A stretch of DNA of 6,275 bases, taken from SIG454 sp045578465. GTDB lineage: Bacteria; Bacillota; Clostridia; Monoglobales; Monoglobaceae. The notes beneath the pieces were generated by a model. The model made no database searches. It saw nothing but the letters and a program-made list of their open reading frames with translations, and was not told the DNA's origin. The first letter of the stretch is position 1, and each line of letters starts with the position of its first letter. Below are positions 4,623 through 6,275 of the stretch, piece by piece. The DNA lies in NCBI GenBank assembly GCA_045578465.1, contig JAZNKJ010000001.1, positions 1-6,275 on the forward strand, given 5' to 3'. Position numbers and translations under genes: made by a program.

Positions 4623-5219
4623 ATGGAAAAAGACCTTTTGACAGTCAAGGAATTTGCGGATTTGGCGGGGGTTTCAGTCCAGAGTATCTACAAGAAGCTA
4701 GGCAAGGCAAACAACCCCATTCAACGGTATTTAAAAGTGGTTGATGGGGTTAAATACATTGAGCGGAGAGCCTACGCAATCTTGTATAGCTCCGCTCCCG
4801 CTCCAACAGCAGCGGAAGAAGCACCGCCGGCAATCGTGGAAGAGCAGACGCCGCCGCAGCCGGGAGAGAGTGAAGCACCGCCGCCGCCGAAAAGCAGCAC
4901 CGACAGAATACTAGATATTTTAGAGCAGCAGCTAGAGGAACAACGGCGGCAGCTCCAAGAGAAAGATAAACAGATAGCAGCACAAACAGAGCAGATAAAC
5001 AGCCTTTTGGCACGGCTTGAAGAGAGCAGCCAAATTATAAACCAACAGCAGCAGCTAACGGCAATGAATGTAAAAGCATTGACCGGGGGAGAGAGCAAGG
5101 AAGAACCCGCCGCCGTTGATGTAGAGCCGCAGCCGCAGCCAGAAGAGAAACAAACAACGCCGCCGCCACCGCCGCCGGAAAAGAAAGGCTTTTTCAGTTT
5201 CTTTAAAAGAAAGGGATAA
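4623..5219 (+). CDS. HTH plus coiled-coil plasmid partition-like protein
   Basis: ATG 4623 is preferred over the in-frame ATG 4581 because AAGGGGGG lies at 4610-4616, and because the HTH then starts at the N-terminus; the product is 198 residues. Residues 6-27 (LTVKEFADLAGVSVQSIYKK) are a MerR/excisionase-like helix-turn-helix. Residues 57-90 are Pro/Ala/Glu-rich. Residues 93-145 are a Gln/Glu-rich coiled coil (for example ILDILEQQLEEQRRQLQEKD). A second Pro-rich linker (169-186, seven prolines in a row) leads to a C-terminal basic-hydrophobic tail, KKGFFSFFKRKG. This layout resembles single-protein stability (Par-type) proteins of Firmicutes plasmids such as pSK1 Par, which also have an N-terminal HTH and a central coiled coil. 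The tail might contact the membrane or nucleoid. The function is inferred from architecture and position after the replicase. Confidence 0.75.
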   Translation: MEKDLLTVKEFADLAGVSVQSIYKKLGKANNPIQRYLKVVDGVKYIERRAYAILYSSAPAPTAAEEAPPAIVEEQTPPQPGESEAPPPPKSSTDRILDILEQQLEEQRRQLQEKDKQIAAQTEQINSLLARLEESSQIINQQQQLTAMNVKALTGGESKEEPAAVDVEPQPQPEEKQTTPPPPPPEKKGFFSFFKRKG

Positions 5220-5221
5220 CG

Positions 5222-5605
5222 ATGGAAAAATACGATTTAAACAAGGATTTTCCAACGCAAAAAGAGTGGCTTGCCGGGTGTTCTCCAAAAGAAAAGCAAG
5301 ATTTTATTTACGGCTGCTGCTGCTATGATACGGAAACAGGAGAGGGAAAGAGAGTTTTTACGCTCCGGGCAGCACGCAAATACACGCTTGAAGAGCTTTA
5401 TTGTATTCAAAATTTTATGATAATGAGCGATAGCGTAGATATTTTGAACTCCGGGAAAGGCTGTATCAGCTTTGATAATATCTTGAAAGCAATACAAGAG
5501 CATTACCCGCCGCCGACAAAGGCAGACCGAGAAGAAACAGAGCGGAAGCTATTGGAATTTAAGAAAGCACACCCGGAATTTTTTGGAGTGATTGACGATG
5601 CTTGA
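5222..5605 (+). CDS. Hypothetical protein, 127 residues
   Basis: ATG 5222 follows the TAA of the partition-like gene by 2 bases, with AAAGGGA at 5210-5216 as a modest ribosome binding site. The product is soluble-looking and mostly helical: LNKDFPTQKEWLAGCSPKEK, then YGCCCYDTETG, TLRAARKYTLEELYCIQNF, and a C-terminal charged helix (ADREETERKLLEFKKAHPEFF). Several Cys (C20, C32-C34, C61, C79) are present but in no clear metal-binding spacing. I do not recognise a family. The TGA stop overlaps the start of the next micro-ORF as ATGCTTGA, so the genes are probably translationally coupled. Confidence 0.8.
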   Translation: MEKYDLNKDFPTQKEWLAGCSPKEKQDFIYGCCCYDTETGEGKRVFTLRAARKYTLEELYCIQNFMIMSDSVDILNSGKGCISFDNILKAIQEHYPPPTKADREETERKLLEFKKAHPEFFGVIDDA

Positions 5606-5690
5606 CATTGAAACAATAGGCTTTTTCTTGTTTATGGAAGAGCAAGAGCAGCCGCCAGAAGAGGAAGAAGAGGAAGAAAACAATGCTTGA
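5598..5690 (+). CDS. 30-residue acidic micro-ORF coupled to both neighbours
   Basis: ATG 5598 has TGGAG at 5584-5588, a good spacing. The product has a hydrophobic/aromatic head (TIGFFLFMEE) and an acidic tail of seven consecutive Glu. Its start overlaps the previous stop by 8 nt (ATGCTTGA, 5598-5605) and its own stop overlaps the next start by the same 8 nt (ATGCTTGA, 5683-5690). The Glu run is encoded by GAA/GAG repeats that include AGGAAG (5671-5676), the likely ribosome binding site of the next gene. It could be a true microprotein or mainly a coupling leader. It is below usual gene-calling length. Confidence 0.6.
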   Translation: MLDIETIGFFLFMEEQEQPPEEEEEEENNA

Positions 5691-5961
5691 ATGGATAGAA
5701 GCAAACCCGCTCCCGCTCGCTTGCCAAAAATGCGAAGAGCAGCAGCAAAGGTATTTTGCCGCAGACGAAGCGGAAAAGCTGCGAATGGAGCAAGAGGAAG
5801 ATTTTAATTGCGATTGCGGCAGCTGCGAACACGGCGGAGAGCGTTTTTATTTATCCCGCAAAGATGAATTGACATTACAACGCAAAGCCGCAGAGAAAGG
5901 CATAGAACGCCTACAAAGGAAGATTGCGGCAATAGATAAAGAATTAGCCAGTATGGAATGA
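5683..5961 (+). CDS. Small Cys-rich (zinc-binding-like) coiled-coil protein
   Basis: This 92-residue protein starts at ATG 5683, 6 bases after AGGAAG, and ends in TGA. Residues 14-17 (CQKC) and 43-48 (CDCGSC) provide five cysteines in CxxC and CxCxxC form, consistent with a zinc or other metal knuckle. They are followed by GGERFYLSRKDELTLQRK and a C-terminal coiled coil (KGIERLQRKIAAIDKELASM). I recall similar small proteins with a Cys cluster, a GERxYLSR-type segment and a terminal coiled coil in Firmicutes phages and mobile elements, without known function. It is the last gene of the 4623-5961 chain. The first part (residues 18-40) looks like an insertion rich in Gln/Glu. Confidence 0.8.
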   Translation: MLEWIEANPLPLACQKCEEQQQRYFAADEAEKLRMEQEEDFNCDCGSCEHGGERFYLSRKDELTLQRKAAEKGIERLQRKIAAIDKELASME

Positions 5962-6142
5962 GAAATTCCACGCCGATTTTTTGGGCGTTTCGTGGGAGTT
6001 TAGACCACACAAAACGAAGATGGGGCATTGATTTTTTAAAAGTCCCGTAATACCGCCCGGGGGGTCTAGGACTTCCGCTCCATTGATCTAGGTTTCCCGC
6101 TCGGTCAATCGGAAAATTTTGGGCGTTTCTAGTAAATTTACT
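5962..6142. other. Non-coding control region with short repeats (runs on through 1-137 on the circle)
   Basis: On the circular map about 318 bp (5962-6142 plus 1-137) lack a convincing gene. It holds two tandem imperfect 22-bp units (6065-6086 and 6087-6108, both starting TCTAGG and containing CCGCTC), a 13-bp direct repeat TTTTGGGCGTTTC (5979-5991 and 6117-6129), a GC-rich CCGCCCGGGGGG patch (6054-6064), the possible -10 at 35-40 and the hairpin at 51-84. It is a candidate origin or transfer/maintenance site, but I see no recognisable nick site, DnaA-box cluster or tRNA. Confidence 0.5.
5966..5990 (+). terminator. Weak terminator-like hairpin after the last gene
   Basis: ACGCC (5970-5974) can pair with GGCGT (5984-5988), with TTTs in the loop and after it; an alternative outer pairing is CCACG (5968-5972) with CGTGG (5991-5995). 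The stem is short, and the stronger 51-84 hairpin further on the circle is a better terminator for this operon. Confidence 0.3.
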
Positions 6143-6275
6143 TGTAATGGTTTTCAAGTATTTATGGCAAGGTAAATATACTCTTTTAGTATCTCCCGCC
6201 GGGGCAGCAGACGCTGACGGCGGGAGTTTTATTTTGCCGTATTAGATGGAATTATCCAAGAAAAAAGGAGAAATA
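6143..6275. repeat. Right copy of terminal direct repeat (circular contig overlap)
   Basis: Exact second copy of bases 1-133. It stops inside the leader of the first gene, just after its AGGAG sequence, so it does not add a gene. On a circular map this segment should be collapsed onto 1-133. Confidence 0.93.

Noticed and set aside
4750..5288. Several minus-strand Leu/Ala/Gly-rich ORFs, some signal-peptide-like
   Set aside because: They are complements of the Pro/Gln/Glu-rich and GCC/GCA repeats of the partition-like gene.
5804..6157. Minus-strand 117-residue ORF covering the terminal non-coding block
   Set aside because: It is antisense to a convincing gene for much of its length, has no sensible domain or ribosome binding site, and has a composition typical of reverse-complement reading.

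Overview
The window looks like one complete small circular replicon of about 6,142 bp. Bases 1-133 recur exactly as 6143-6275, so the contig ends overlap. The families seen (archaeo-eukaryotic-primase-type plasmid replicase, serine resolvase, a helix-turn-helix plus coiled-coil partition-like protein, small phage-like regulators), the strong AGGAG-type ribosome binding sites and the A-rich but not extreme base composition suggest a Bacillota (Firmicutes) host, plausibly of the gut. That assignment rests on recalled family resemblance, not on a search. No relaxase, rRNA, tRNA, CRISPR array or insertion sequence is visible. All convincing genes are on the + strand.

Region by region: (1) 51-1533, a tightly packed module of four small genes: a short HTH protein, a charged coiled-coil protein, a NUMOD4/HNH endonuclease-like protein and a winged-helix-like protein. 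Conventional gene calling nearly misses this module because its frames are interrupted by TAG codons, nine in all, and by no TAA, TGA or frameshift. Reading TAG as glutamine restores coherent proteins, and at the NUMOD4 motif the TAG falls where Gln is a common residue (Y-Q-V-S-N). (2) 1534-1809, 24-bp direct repeats, then a promoter/operator region for (3) a serine recombinase (1810-2478). (4) 2484-2587, two interleaved inverted repeats upstream of (5) a monocistronic 113-residue basic protein of unknown function, closed by a strong terminator (2964-2994). (6) 2997-3225, 10-bp-periodic repeats and a good promoter upstream of (7) the primase-type replicase (3226-4539). (8) 4623-5961, a four-gene chain: partition-like protein, unknown 127-residue protein, a 30-residue acidic micro-ORF, and a Cys-rich coiled-coil protein. 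The last three are linked by two identical 8-nt ATGCTTGA start/stop overlaps. (9) 5962-6142 continuing through 1-137, a non-coding control region with repeats and a terminator-like hairpin.

Working together: the replicase (7) would copy the element, the recombinase (3) would resolve multimers, and the coiled-coil protein (8) would stabilise it. These maintenance genes contain no in-frame TAG and are readable in the standard code. The 138-1533 module is fully readable only where TAG is decoded, most simply as Gln. No suppressor tRNA is seen here, so decoding would have to come from the host or from a co-resident phage. This split between code-neutral maintenance genes and a TAG-dependent accessory module is the most interesting feature of the window. 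None of the recognisable genes ends with TAG once the readthrough reading is accepted, although two of the nine TAGs sit where a natural stop could be.
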